Shown: positions 1 to 7,312, numbered from the stretch's first letter. The stretch is DNA of 16,530 nucleotides from DATBGZ01 sp036557785 (GCA_036557785.1 DATBGZ010000041.1:1-16530), one strand, 5' to 3'. The notes: generated by a model not told the origin, from the sequence alone. Numbers and translations: made by a program.

Positions 1-1
1 G

Positions 2-520
2 TTCTGGGACCAGACCGACCACACATGGGTCATGGCCGCCGAGCTACAGCCCGGACACCAACTCCTCACCGACAACGGCAACCAAGCCACCGTCGCTGCT
101 ATCCACAACCACTCCGGCGTCCAGAACATGCGCGACCTCACCGTCGCGGACGTCCACACCTACTATGTGCTCGCCGGGGACACGCCGGTCCTGGTCCACA
201 ACACGGGTGGATCATGCGCGGTCGGACTTCCCGGGGACCCGTATGATCCAGCGGCGGTGGCGGCACGGCAATCTGAATGGGACTCTCTGAGAATAGACTT
301 GAATGGCAGAGCTGCCCGAGCGGATACGCCGTACCCGGCGCCGATCAGTCGAATTGATGCTCCCAATACGAACATCACGGGCAGCCAGTGGCATGCCCAG
401 GAACGAGGCCAGGGGGCTCCCGGAATCAATATGGACGGCACACCGAAGGACACGAACGTCCTGCCACGTTGGCCTCGCGCGGCTCTCGACTTCCTTCGCA
501 AGTATGGCTGGAATGTGTGA
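2..520 (+). CDS. 3' end of a polymorphic toxin gene: HINT-domain end plus toxin tip 1 (5' partial)
   Basis: The reading frame is open from base 2, so the start lies upstream of the window. An internal ATG at 32 is unlikely to be the true start. The first ~67 residues match the end of a HINT (intein-like, self-cleaving) pretoxin domain, with WDQTDHTWVMAAELQPG, NLTV-like MRDLTVADVHTYYVLAG and the terminal PVLVHN, where cleavage normally releases the toxin. The following ~105 residues, starting at GGSCAVGLPGDPYDP, are the variable toxin tip. I do not recognise the toxin fold. Visible features are a polar segment with WHAQERGQG and GINMDGTPKDTN and an aromatic end RKYGWNV. Base composition falls and codon choice becomes less GC-rich past the HINT end, as is usual for swapped-in tips. 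The full gene is probably an RHS/YD or other large secreted protein, but that part is not visible. Confidence 0.8.
   Translation, partial: FWDQTDHTWVMAAELQPGHQLLTDNGNQATVAAIHNHSGVQNMRDLTVADVHTYYVLAGDTPVLVHNTGGSCAVGLPGDPYDPAAVAARQSEWDSLRIDLNGRAARADTPYPAPISRIDAPNTNITGSQWHAQERGQGAPGINMDGTPKDTNVLPRWPRAALDFLRKYGWNV
155..204 (+). repeat. HINT-end direct repeat, copy 1
   Basis: A 50-base stretch encoding the end of the HINT domain (HTYYVLAGDTPVLVHNT). It matches 8043-8092 at 47 of 50 positions, counted by eye. Only three single-base changes are seen, all at third codon positions. Confidence 0.9.
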
Positions 521-533
521 GGCGGACGTGGAT

Positions 534-1097
534 ATGGACGATACATTCCAGCGTCTCTTGGAGCTAGTGCGTAGCCAGCCGGTTGCAGACCCAATTGGTT
601 ACCTCAGCTGCAAATCCTACGACACGCTACCGATCGAAACCGCTGGCGACGAGTACGCGTTCTTGGCTCAGATGCCTTACGAGCAGCAGAACTGCCTGCT
701 CCTCCGCGCTGCTCTAGCGATCTTGGAGCCAATAGCAGCATTCCTGGCGTCGGCGCGTCAAGACGGTGGAACCGCTGTCTACGCCATGGTTTCCGTGACT
801 GACTTCCTGCAATTCCCTCGCGAGGGGCCACGCCATGTTGACGGAACGAACGGTCGCCTTGGAATCGGAGTCTGGTGCGGAAACTTCGCCAATCCAATGT
901 TGCGGTCATTTGCGCTTGAGAGTCGCTCCGTCGAAACCGAGGAGGGCCGTTTTGTGAGGGACTGCGTCGGCTCCGATGCAAGCGGAATCGAGATTCATGA
1001 GGTGTTCGACGAAACGATGGCGCGTCACATCCTTGATGGTATATTCGTCCGCTCGCTGGTGGCGGAAGCGCCATGGAGGCTCCCTCCTCATAATTGA
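534..1097 (+). CDS. Probable immunity protein for toxin tip 1 (family not recognised)
   Basis: This 187-residue protein begins 13 bases after the toxin stop. The frame is open further upstream, with ATGs at 504 and 513 inside the end of the toxin gene. I chose ATG 534 because GAGGCGGA lies just upstream of it and it follows the toxin stop codon. The protein has no signal peptide and looks cytosolic and acidic, as expected of an immunity protein that neutralises the toxin in the producing cell or its kin. I cannot match it to a named Imm family. Visible elements are a hydrophobic helix LLLRAALAILEPIAAFLA and a likely beta-rich second half with GRLGIGVWCGNF. Function is inferred only from its place directly after a toxin tip. 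Its codon use is clearly less GC-biased than the AICE genes to its right, consistent with co-transfer with the toxin. Confidence 0.6.
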   Translation: MDDTFQRLLELVRSQPVADPIGYLSCKSYDTLPIETAGDEYAFLAQMPYEQQNCLLLRAALAILEPIAAFLASARQDGGTAVYAMVSVTDFLQFPREGPRHVDGTNGRLGIGVWCGNFANPMLRSFALESRSVETEEGRFVRDCVGSDASGIEIHEVFDETMARHILDGIFVRSLVAEAPWRLPPHN

Positions 1098-1222
1098 CGC
1101 TGATAATTGTTGGCTCGGCGCTCTGGCGGGCAATTCTGGTGGCTGGGGACAGGTGGTGCGGCGTTCACGTAACGTAACGGTTCGATCTCCGTGTGCACTG
1201 GTGGGCGGAGGCGTGCGAGGCG

Positions 1223-1284
1223 GTTGCTGTCACGGTTGCTGTCAGCCACATCGATGACAGTAATGGTATCGATGTGACAGCAAC
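1223..1284. repeat. Repeat copy A: tandem decamer plus inverted decamer; candidate attL
   Basis: GTTGCTGTCA occurs at 1223-1232 and again at 1235-1244, separated by CG. The inverted form TGACAGCAAC lies at 1275-1284. Inside these, ACATCGAT (1248-1255) pairs with ATCGATGT (1268-1275), leaving a 12-base loop. The whole forms an imperfect hairpin with a four-base bulge on the left arm. The same tandem decamer occurs at 7920-7941 and, with C changed to A, at 9090-9111. The flank TGCACTGGTG...GCGAGGCGG is shared with the 9090 copy. It lies between immunity gene 1 and the AICE genes, so it could be the left attachment site, a cassette-linked repeat, or both. Confidence 0.6.
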
Positions 1285-1490
1285 CGCGACCCCTGCACAG
1301 GACAGTGACGACCAGCGATCGGGGCTGTCGGTGCGCTGGCCGGGCCTGCGTGGTCCGGTGGCGGGCCGCGTAGCGGTTCGGCGTCGATCGCCGGAAGCAC
1401 CGTCTCGAGCTGGCTGGTGAAGCGATCGTCGCGGCCTCGCCTCGGCGGCTGGCCTGTCGTGCTCTCGGCCGCTGGAGTCTTGTTGCCTGT
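1285..1490. other. Intergenic stretch with no recognised gene
   Basis: Together with its neighbours this forms a ~500-base gap between immunity gene 1 and the GntR gene. Short open frames cross it, but none has a convincing ribosome site, family motif or length. I tried to fold a tRNA here and upstream, because GGTTCGATC at 1179-1187 resembles a T-loop, and found no cloverleaf. I see nothing else here that I can support. Confidence 0.5.
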
Positions 1491-1535
1491 GGGCGTGCGC
1501 GCGTGGCCGTCAGGCCGTAGCGCGTGCGCGCGCCC
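1491..1535. terminator. Long GC-rich hairpin downstream of the GntR gene; candidate terminator
   Basis: Bases 1491-1503 pair with 1523-1535 in a 13-bp stem containing two G-U pairs. The 19-base loop contains GGCC-gtca-GGCC, which can form a second small stem. It lies about 70-115 bases beyond the stop codon of the leftward GntR gene, where a terminator would be expected. There is no U-tract on either strand, which is common for actinomycete terminators but leaves the call unproven. Confidence 0.4.
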
Positions 1536-1606
1536 GTGTAACGGGTGCCTTGATGCTTCTTGTAGAGACGTTTTGAGCCAGTGTTCGATCTTGGCGCGTG
1601 GTCGGG

Positions 1607-2104
1607 TCAGAGTTCCCGGTAGGGAGCGCGGTCGGCGGCCATGGCTTGGGCGATGCGGTCGAGCAGGTCACGGTGAGCCTGGGCGTGGTCGTAGAGTTGC
1701 CGGCCGGCGGTGGTCTTGTCGCGGGCGGTGGTGCCGCGACTGGCGAGGATGGCCTGCTGCTGGCGGAGGTACTCGCCGAGTTGGTGCAGGGTGGCGGGGT
1801 CGGCGAGGGCGTCGCGTAGTGGTGCGTCGGTGCTGAGGTCGGCGAAGTCGGGGTGGATGAAGGTGCCTTTGCCAGCGACGCTGTAGGTGATCCGCATCTG
1901 CTGCAGTTCGCGCAGGGCGCGTTGGATGGTCATGACGCCGACGCCGTACTGCTCGGCCATCTTCCGCGCCGAGGGGAGTCGGGCGTTGGGGTAGAGTTCC
2001 CCGGTTTCGATCTTGGTGAGGATGTCGTCGACGACGCGCTGGAACAGCACGCGCGGGTCGTCGGGCGCCCAGGGCTCGGGCAGCGGTCCGGGGTCGTACG
2101 GCAT
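1607..2104 (-). CDS. GntR-family transcriptional repressor of the AICE (KorSA-like)
   Basis: This 165-residue leftward gene encodes a winged-helix GntR DNA-binding domain at about residues 20-85. It shows VLFQRVVDDILTKIETGELY, then PSARKMAEQYGVGVMTIQRA as the helix-turn-helix and GKGTFI as the wing. The second half is short and helical, with no FCD, UTRA or aminotransferase effector domain. I chose ATG 2104 (MPYDPGPLPEP) because it gives the usual short N-terminus; the longer open frame is an artefact of GC-rich sequence. Its position, divergent from the transfer-replication-integration cluster, matches KorSA in pSAM2, a GntR repressor that keeps the element quiescent. It is therefore inferred to repress the rightward AICE promoter and perhaps its own. 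The intergenic region carries palindromes that could be its operators. Confidence 0.8.
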   Translation of the reverse strand: MPYDPGPLPEPWAPDDPRVLFQRVVDDILTKIETGELYPNARLPSARKMAEQYGVGVMTIQRALRELQQMRITYSVAGKGTFIHPDFADLSTDAPLRDALADPATLHQLGEYLRQQQAILASRGTTARDKTTAGRQLYDHAQAHRDLLDRIAQAMAADRAPYREL

Positions 2105-2267
2105 GGACGCATCGTAGCCGTCACGTGACAGCCGTGCACTACGACACCCACGACACGAAATCTTGCGAAGAATCTTGTCCACGGGCTTGTCGTTGGCACG
2201 AGTGTCACGGCACACCCGATACGTACGGTATCCACGGCAGGCGTGGGTGACCGGACACAAGGATGAG
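2105..2267. promoter_or_regulatory. Divergent control region between the GntR gene and the AICE operon
   Basis: This 163-base gap should hold both promoters. It contains the perfect palindrome GTCACGTGAC (2120-2129), close to the GntR start. A direct repeat ACGACAC lies at 2141-2147 and 2150-2156, one turn apart, with its inverse GTGTC at 2202-2206. A small dyad GATAC-gtacg-GTATC occurs at 2218-2232. The hexamer GTCACG occurs both in the first palindrome and at 2204-2209. These are plausible operators for the GntR protein. I cannot assign -35 and -10 boxes with confidence. Confidence 0.45.
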
Positions 2268-2594
2268 ATGCCTATGTTGGTCCTACCGATCGAGTCAAGA
2301 ACGCTGCTGGTGGTCGGACCACCAGTGCCGCAGTACCAGGACCGGGAACGCACCCAACCCCGGATCGACCGGGACACCGGCGAGCAGACGGTCGAGGTCC
2401 CGGTGTGCCTGACCTCGGACGAGGGGCGGCCGCAGATGCTGCGCGTGCAGTTGCCCGCCTCCGGCGTGCCGCAGGGCCTGGCTGCGGGGCAGATGGTGAA
2501 GGTGACCGGGCTGACCGTGCGGTTCGGGGAGAAGGACGGCCGGCCGTGGCAGATGTTCCGCGCCACGGCGATGACGGCGGTGAAGTCGGCATGA
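2268..2594 (+). CDS. Small AICE protein, SCO3933-family-like
   Basis: First gene of the rightward AICE operon, ~108 residues. The frame is open back to 2163, but AAGGATGAG just upstream supports starting at ATG 2268 or, with better spacing, ATG 2274. The protein begins MPMLVLPIES and has a central RIDRDTGEQTVEVPVCL and a C-terminal VKVTGLTVRFGEKDGRPWQMF. This is the pattern of the small SCO3933-type proteins that precede the FtsK-like gene in many actinomycete integrated elements. The short strands and the GQMVKVTGL turn suggest an OB-like beta fold, which is an inference. No catalytic motif is visible. Its stop overlaps the next start (ATGA at 2591-2594), indicating translational coupling. 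Its molecular role is not established; the family name calls it regulatory. Confidence 0.6.
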   Translation: MPMLVLPIESRTLLVVGPPVPQYQDRERTQPRIDRDTGEQTVEVPVCLTSDEGRPQMLRVQLPASGVPQGLAAGQMVKVTGLTVRFGEKDGRPWQMFRATAMTAVKSA

Positions 2595-4066
2595 CCCATC
2601 TCCCCGAATGGCTGCCGTGGGTGCCGGCCGTCGTCCTCGCCGCCTTCGCCGCCGCCGTCCTGGCCCGCGTGGTCGTCGAAGCCGTCCGGTATGTGCGGGC
2701 GGGCCGTTTGGTGCGGCCGATGTGGCGCCGGGCCTGGCGCATCCGCTGGACCTGGGCCCAGACCGCCCGTCGCGTCGGGCTCGTGCACACCGAGCGGTCG
2801 TCGCCGCCGTGGTGGTCCTCGGCCAAGCCCGGCACCTCGACGACGAGGACGCTGGTGCCGCCGATCCGGGTCCGCGCGGACCGGTGGGGCGTACAGGTCG
2901 AGGCATCGACGGTGGGGCAGTTGGGGCTGGTCGAGTTCCAGAACGCCGCCCGCCATCTCGCTGACGCGTGGCGGGTGCCGACCGTGCGGGTCACCCAGCC
3001 GAAGGCGGGTCTGGTGCGGTTGCGGGCGTTGGTGGTCGACCCGCTCACCGAGCCTCTGGAGTGGACAGACGACGAGCTGGCCGGGGATGTGGCGACGTGG
3101 GTCGCCGGCATCGACCAGGACGGCCAGCCCGTCACCATCCGGGCCGCCGAGGTGTCGGGGATCGTGGTCGCCGGCCTGGCCGGTTACGGGAAGACGGTGT
3201 TCCTCAACGCCCGCTTCTGCGCCCTCGCAGAGAACCCGGCGGTGCAGTTCGTGCTGATCGATGGCAAGGGCGGCCCGGACTACGACGACCTGTTCGCCCG
3301 CGCCTGGCTGTCCGCCAAGGACGAGCCGGAGAAGGTCCGGGATCACCTGGTCGCGGTGCATGGGTTGATGAAGGCGCGGCAGGACACCATCCGAACGCTG
3401 CTGGGGGTGAAGAACGTGTGGCATGTCGGCCCGTCACCATCCTGGCCGCTCGTGCTCGTCGTGATCGACGAGGCGCACACGTTCCTCAACGAGTCCAAGG
3501 GCACCGACCCGGAGTCCAAGCGTCTCGACGGCATCGCGCGCCAGACCGTGCGGCTGGTGGAGGAACTGGTGCGCAAGGGCCGCAACGTCGGCATCCAGGT
3601 CGTGCTCGCCACGCAGAAGCCGACGGGCGACGCGATCCCCACAAGGATCAGGGACAACTGCCAGGTGTCGCTGTCGTTCGCCCAGCGCACGTCGGAGGCA
3701 GCGGTAGCGGTGCTCGGCGCTGACATCACCGAGTTCCCGGACGAGCACCGCCGCCGGCTGGTGGACCCGGCGTATGTGGGGGTGGCGTCGATGGTCGCGC
3801 AGGGTCGGCCCGGGTTCACGCTGGTGCGCACCCCGTACGTGCCCGATGCGGTAGCAGACCGGATTGCCCGGCGTGGCGCGCACCTGGTCCGCGACCCAAT
3901 CGAGCTACAAACGACGATGTGTACGCCACCCCGGACCGGGCCACCACCCGGATCTTGGGGGGAGAGCGGCGGCCCATTCCGCCAAGAACAATCCGCCGCT
4001 CTCCGGGACACCAACCCCTACCTGATGGAAGGAGCCGGCAGTCACGATGATGACACCCGACCCTGA
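2591..4066 (+). CDS. FtsK/SpoIIIE-type DNA translocase, TraB-like conjugation ATPase
   Basis: A 491-residue protein. Residues 5-33 form one hydrophobic segment (LPWVPAVVLAAFAAAVLARV), followed by a basic stretch that fits membrane anchoring with the ATPase in the cytosol. Walker A is GLAGYGKT at 195-202, with alanine-glycine-tyrosine where FtsK usually has T-G-S. Walker B is LVLVVIDEAH at 287-296. RKGRNVGIQVVLATQKP (328-344) is typical of the FtsK/TraB motor. The C-terminus (after ~440) is proline-rich and lacks a clear gamma winged-helix domain. In AICEs such proteins pump double-stranded element DNA between mycelial cells and are often sufficient for transfer. The start ATG 2591 overlaps the preceding stop by four bases. 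Its 3' end overlaps the replication initiator by 20 bases, so all belong to one operon. Confidence 0.88.
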   Translation: MTHLPEWLPWVPAVVLAAFAAAVLARVVVEAVRYVRAGRLVRPMWRRAWRIRWTWAQTARRVGLVHTERSSPPWWSSAKPGTSTTRTLVPPIRVRADRWGVQVEASTVGQLGLVEFQNAARHLADAWRVPTVRVTQPKAGLVRLRALVVDPLTEPLEWTDDELAGDVATWVAGIDQDGQPVTIRAAEVSGIVVAGLAGYGKTVFLNARFCALAENPAVQFVLIDGKGGPDYDDLFARAWLSAKDEPEKVRDHLVAVHGLMKARQDTIRTLLGVKNVWHVGPSPSWPLVLVVIDEAHTFLNESKGTDPESKRLDGIARQTVRLVEELVRKGRNVGIQVVLATQKPTGDAIPTRIRDNCQVSLSFAQRTSEAAVAVLGADITEFPDEHRRRLVDPAYVGVASMVAQGRPGFTLVRTPYVPDAVADRIARRGAHLVRDPIELQTTMCTPPRTGPPPGSWGESGGPFRQEQSAALRDTNPYLMEGAGSHDDDTRP

Positions 4067-5309
4067 TGAAGACATCGGCGCCACCCCGAACATCGAGGCT
4101 CTGCTTCGGCTCGACGAGCACCAGACCACGGCGCGAAGGCTCGGCCCGTGCGCCCACCCACTACGCCGCACCCACGACGATCCAGACGGTGCTGTGGTTG
4201 TGATGCGGTGCCGTAACCGGCGCGCGGCGGTGTGCCCGTCGTGCTCGGCACTGTATCGGCTCGACGCCCGCCACCTGCTCGCTGCTGGACTCGTCGGCGG
4301 CAAGGACACCCCGACTCCGCTGCGCGTGTTCCTGACGTTGACGGCGCCGTCGTTCGGGAAAGTCCACACCGGACACTCGACCGATGGTCGGGCGAGGCGA
4401 TGCCACCCGAACGCCGGTTGTGGAGCCCGGCACCTCCCCGGTGACCCGCTGATCGGCACCGCCCTCGACGTCGAGCGTTACGACTATGCCGGGCAGGTGC
4501 TGTCCAACGCCCACGCTGGAGCGCTGTGGGCCGCGTTCACCACGCTGACCCGCCGCACGCTGGCGTCCACCGCCGGCGTCACCCGGGCCCAGGCATCGCG
4601 GCGGGTGCGGGTGGTGTTCGCGAAGGTGGCCGAGTTCCAGACCCGCGGCGTCATCCATGTGCATGCCGTGATCCGGCTCGATGCCGTCGAAGCACCGGAC
4701 CTGCCAGTGTGGGCCACGACCACGGCACTGCGCCGCTCGGTGCGACGAGCCGCCCGCGCCGCCCGAGTGACCACCCCCGGGTCCCCAGTTGTGCCGGCGC
4801 GGCGGCTGCGGTGGGGGCGGCAGCTCGACGTCCGACCGATCACGAGCAGGCCGGGCAGGTCGAGCGTCGCCGTCGTCGCCGGGTACATCGCCAAGTACGC
4901 CACCAAGGCCGCCGAGACCGCCGGCCTGGACGTGGGCCCGATCTGGTGCCGGACCTGCGACGCCGCCGGCGCCACCACCCTCGCACCCGGGCTGGTGAAG
5001 GTGTGCCGGGACTGTCACGGCACCGGCCGCCGCACCAACGTCGACCTCGACCGGCTCACACCGCATGCCCGGGCACTGGTCGAGACCTGCTGGCTTCTCG
5101 GCGCCCGACCGGAGTTCGCGCCGCTGCGGCTGCGCCGCCACGCCCACCAGGCCGGCTACCGGGGCCAGTTCCTCACCAAGTCCCACACCTGGTCGACCAC
5201 TTTCGCCGCCCTCCGTGCCGAACGCCACGCCTACGTCGAAGGCCACGGCCAGGATGGTCCGCCAGGGACTGTCGCGAGTGGACGGAGCACGCACGACCTC
5301 CGCTGCTGA
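4047..5309 (+). CDS. RepSA-type rolling-circle replication initiator
   Basis: A 420-residue protein with the hallmarks of actinomycete Rep initiators of the HUH class. These are FLTLTAPSFG (95-104, motif 1), HVHAVIR (204-210, the metal-binding HUH motif) and YIAKYATK (280-287), containing the candidate nicking tyrosines Y280 and Y284. Cysteine pairs at the N-terminus (C55, C63, C66) and at CRTC...CRDC (301-304, 320-323) look like zinc-binding knuckles, as in related proteins. It should nick one strand at the element's double-strand origin so that the excised circle can replicate and transfer. I do not see the origin separately; in pSAM2-like elements it lies within or near rep. GGAAGGAG lies ~12 bases before ATG 4047. 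The gene overlaps the translocase upstream and the excisionase gene downstream. Confidence 0.88.
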   Translation: MMTPDPDEDIGATPNIEALLRLDEHQTTARRLGPCAHPLRRTHDDPDGAVVVMRCRNRRAAVCPSCSALYRLDARHLLAAGLVGGKDTPTPLRVFLTLTAPSFGKVHTGHSTDGRARRCHPNAGCGARHLPGDPLIGTALDVERYDYAGQVLSNAHAGALWAAFTTLTRRTLASTAGVTRAQASRRVRVVFAKVAEFQTRGVIHVHAVIRLDAVEAPDLPVWATTTALRRSVRRAARAARVTTPGSPVVPARRLRWGRQLDVRPITSRPGRSSVAVVAGYIAKYATKAAETAGLDVGPIWCRTCDAAGATTLAPGLVKVCRDCHGTGRRTNVDLDRLTPHARALVETCWLLGARPEFAPLRLRRHAHQAGYRGQFLTKSHTWSTTFAALRAERHAYVEGHGQDGPPGTVASGRSTHDLRC

Positions 5310-5508
5310 CCGGCTATCAACGGTCACCGATGACACGGTCGGCCCGGATCTGCTGACCGTGGCGCAGGTGATGGCCCGGCTGCAGATCGGCCGGCACACC
5401 GTCTACGACCTCATCCGCAGCAGGCGGTTGCGTTCCGTCCGCATTGGACGGTGCCGGCGCATCCCCGCCGCCGCCCTGCGTGACTTCCTCAACACCCTCA
5501 CCGACTGA
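5254..5508 (+). CDS. xis: Excisionase (Xis), MerR-fold helix-turn-helix
   Basis: An 84-residue basic protein whose last ~50 residues form a winged HTH_17/excisionase domain: LLTVAQVMARLQIGRHTVYD, then IRSRRLRSVRIG and RRIPAAALRDFL. Such proteins bend att-site DNA and push the integrase towards excision. The start is uncertain. ATG 5254, with GAAGG about 11 bases upstream, overlaps the rep gene by 56 bases. GTG 5278 is an alternative, and the conserved domain begins only near residue 32. The gene sits between rep and int, the standard AICE order, and the integrase starts 17 bases after its stop. It appears intact, in contrast to int. Confidence 0.82.
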   Translation: MVRQGLSRVDGARTTSAADRLSTVTDDTVGPDLLTVAQVMARLQIGRHTVYDLIRSRRLRSVRIGRCRRIPAAALRDFLNTLTD

Positions 5509-5525
5509 ACCCTTGAAGGACTGCT

Positions 5526-6835
5526 ATGCCTGCCAAGAAGAACGCCAACGGCGAAGGCTCCGTCTACCAGCGTGCCGACGGCCGCTGGGCCGGGGCCGCC
5601 TACGTCACCACCACCGACGGCACCACCCGCCGTGTGCACGCTAACGGCGACACCCACCGCGAGGCCTCCGACAAGCTCGCCGCGAAGATAGCCGACCATG
5701 TGCGCGGCACCGCCGTGGTCGCCAAGGACCCGACCGTCACCGTCGGGGACTACCTGACCTCGTGGCTGCACACCGTCGCCAAGCCCCGGGTGCGGGCGAC
5801 CACGTTCCGCAACTACGAGCAGATGACCACCCGCTTCCTGATCCCCGGCCTCGGCGCCAAGCGGCTGGGGGCGCTGACCGTCTCGGAGGTGCGCGAGTTC
5901 CTCACCCGGATCGCGAACACCTGCCAGTGCTGCGCCCACGGCACCGACGCCAAGCGCAGCCCGACGCGCCGCGATCCCGCGAAGCGGCCCCGCTGCTGTG
6001 CCATCGGCCGCTGCTGCCGCCAGACCGTCAGCCCCACCACCGTGCGGTACGTGCAGGCGCTGCTGTCCACCGCGCTCGCAGACGGGGTGCGCGAGGATCT
6101 GCTCGGCCGCAACGTCGCCGCCGCCGTCCGCCTGACCGCGCCGAGAGCACGGTTCGAGCCGTTCACCGCCGCCGAAGCCCGCAAGTACCTGCGCGTGGCC
6201 AAGACCCACCGCCACGGCCCCCTGTTCGAGTTGGCCCTGCGCACCGGGCTACGGCAGGGCGAGCTGCTCGGGCTCAAGTGGGACGACCTCGACCTAGACG
6301 CCGGGCACCTCACCGTCCGCCGCACCCTCGCGAGAACACCCGGCGGGGCGAGCTTCCAGGACGTAAAGACCCACCGCTCCGCGCGACGCATCTCCATCCC
6401 GCAGGAGTGCGTCACGGCGCTGCGCTGGTACCACCGCCGCCAGCAACAGGACCGCCGCGAAGCCGGGGACCCTGGCGCGACCTCGGGCTCGTTTTCGCGA
6501 GGTCGACCGGCGGGCCGCTCGACGCCGCCTACGTGCACCGCAACCACCAGACCCTCTGCGAGGTCGCCGGCGTCCGCAAGATCAGGTTCCATGACCTGAG
6601 ACATTCAGCAGCTTCTCTGTTACTGGAACGGGGCGTCGAGCTTATCGTCGTCAAGGATCTCCTTGGCCACGCGCAGATCAATACTACGGCGGACATCTAT
6701 GCGCATGTCCGGTTGCGGTTGCAGCGGCAGGCCATCGAGGCGATGGGTGACGCGCTGCGCGAGGTGGACGGCGACGAACAGCCTGGCGACGACGACGGTG
6801 ATCCCGACGACCCGCCCATCCTCGTCCCCGCGTGA
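5526..6835 (+). pseudogene. int: Tyrosine integrase, frameshifted
   Basis: Site-specific recombinase of the phage-integrase family, following a good ribosome site (GAAGGA, 5-base spacing). The first frame runs from ATG 5526 with an AP2-like N-terminus (GEGSVYQRADGRWAG), a SAM-like core-binding domain (TVGDYLTSWL...TFRNYE) and a cysteine-rich insert at 133-164. It also holds the first catalytic residues, R243 (TGLRQGEL) and K281. Around 6465-6472 the coding frame shifts by one base, consistent with loss of one base. The rest (DLGLVFARSTGGPLDAAYVH, then HDLRHSA at 6590-6604 and nucleophile Tyr at 6698-6700 in ADIYAHV) is in the next frame, ending at 6835. Rejoined, the protein would be about 436 residues, normal for this group. 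As written, the first frame stops at 6599 and lacks the HxxR and Tyr, so it should be inactive. A sequencing error is the main alternative. Confidence 0.85.
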
Positions 6836-6958
6836 CCGGATCGGCAAGACCACCGAGGCCCCGTCGCTACCCACCAGCGGCGGGGGCCACCACCCTCCGA
6901 TCAGCGAGGCCACCCCGGGTTGTGGCCGGTAGACTGCGTGACGGAGGGAGGGACGATC

Positions 6959-7297
6959 ATGTCCCGTCACTACGTCACCAACGCGCCGGTGCTGGACCGC
7001 ACGGTCAGCCGGCCGGTCGTCGTGGTGGATGACTTCGCACGCCTGCACGGTCCCGCCGCCGGCGTGGTCACCCTCCCGACCACACTGAACTGGACGCCCC
7101 GCACCCGCTACGACCTCGCCAACGAGATCGCCGCGCGGTCCCTGTACCAGGTGGTGCTGCGCGAGGCCCGCGCCGAGGACCAGATCGAGACCTACCTCAA
7201 CCCGGACCTGCTGCGCCGGCTGTGGCCGTCGCTGACTCTGCCCCGGCCGGTTCGCGAGTTCTGGGAAGCCCAGCACCCAGCCCTCGCCAGCAATTGA
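6959..7297 (+). CDS. Small hypothetical protein upstream of an AbiEii-like gene
   Basis: A 112-residue soluble protein starting MSRHYVTNAPVLD. The start is set by a strong ribosome site, GGAGGGAGGG, at 6943-6952. A possible -10 hexamer TAGACT lies at 6930-6935, without a clear -35. The sequence has RPVVVVDDFARLHGP near the N-terminus and a helical C-terminal half ending LPRPVREFWEAQHPAL. I do not recognise a family. Its tight linkage (15 bases to the next chosen start) to a nucleotidyltransferase-like protein suggests an antitoxin or partner role, which is inference from context only. It lies between the integrase and the right-hand repeat, so it may be cargo of the AICE. Base composition is as GC-rich as the AICE genes. 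Confidence 0.65.
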   Translation: MSRHYVTNAPVLDRTVSRPVVVVDDFARLHGPAAGVVTLPTTLNWTPRTRYDLANEIAARSLYQVVLREARAEDQIETYLNPDLLRRLWPSLTLPRPVREFWEAQHPALASN

Positions 7298-7312
7298 GCC
7301 GAGGGCGTGCTC

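Noticed and set aside
303..533. Longer version of immunity gene 1 starting at 303, 504 or 513
   Set aside because: It would overlap the toxin tip in another frame; ATG 534 follows the toxin stop and has a better upstream purine-rich stretch.
1110..1203. Possible tRNA or tRNA 3' end (T-loop-like GGTTCGATC at 1179-1187) as attachment site
   Set aside because: The expected 5-bp T-stem with invariant C does not form around the loop and no acceptor, D or anticodon arms are found.
1193..1420. Short rightward open frames between immunity gene 1 and the GntR gene
   Set aside because: No ribosome site or domain; composition follows the repeat and intergenic DNA.
2105..3424. Leftward open frame extending the GntR gene to about 605 codons
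   Set aside because: It opposes the well-supported translocase gene and has no family features beyond the GntR part; it is an antisense open frame typical of GC-rich DNA.
4161..5399. Leftward 412-codon open frame antisense to rep
   Set aside because: Glycine-, alanine- and arginine-rich shadow of the rep gene without motifs or ribosome site.
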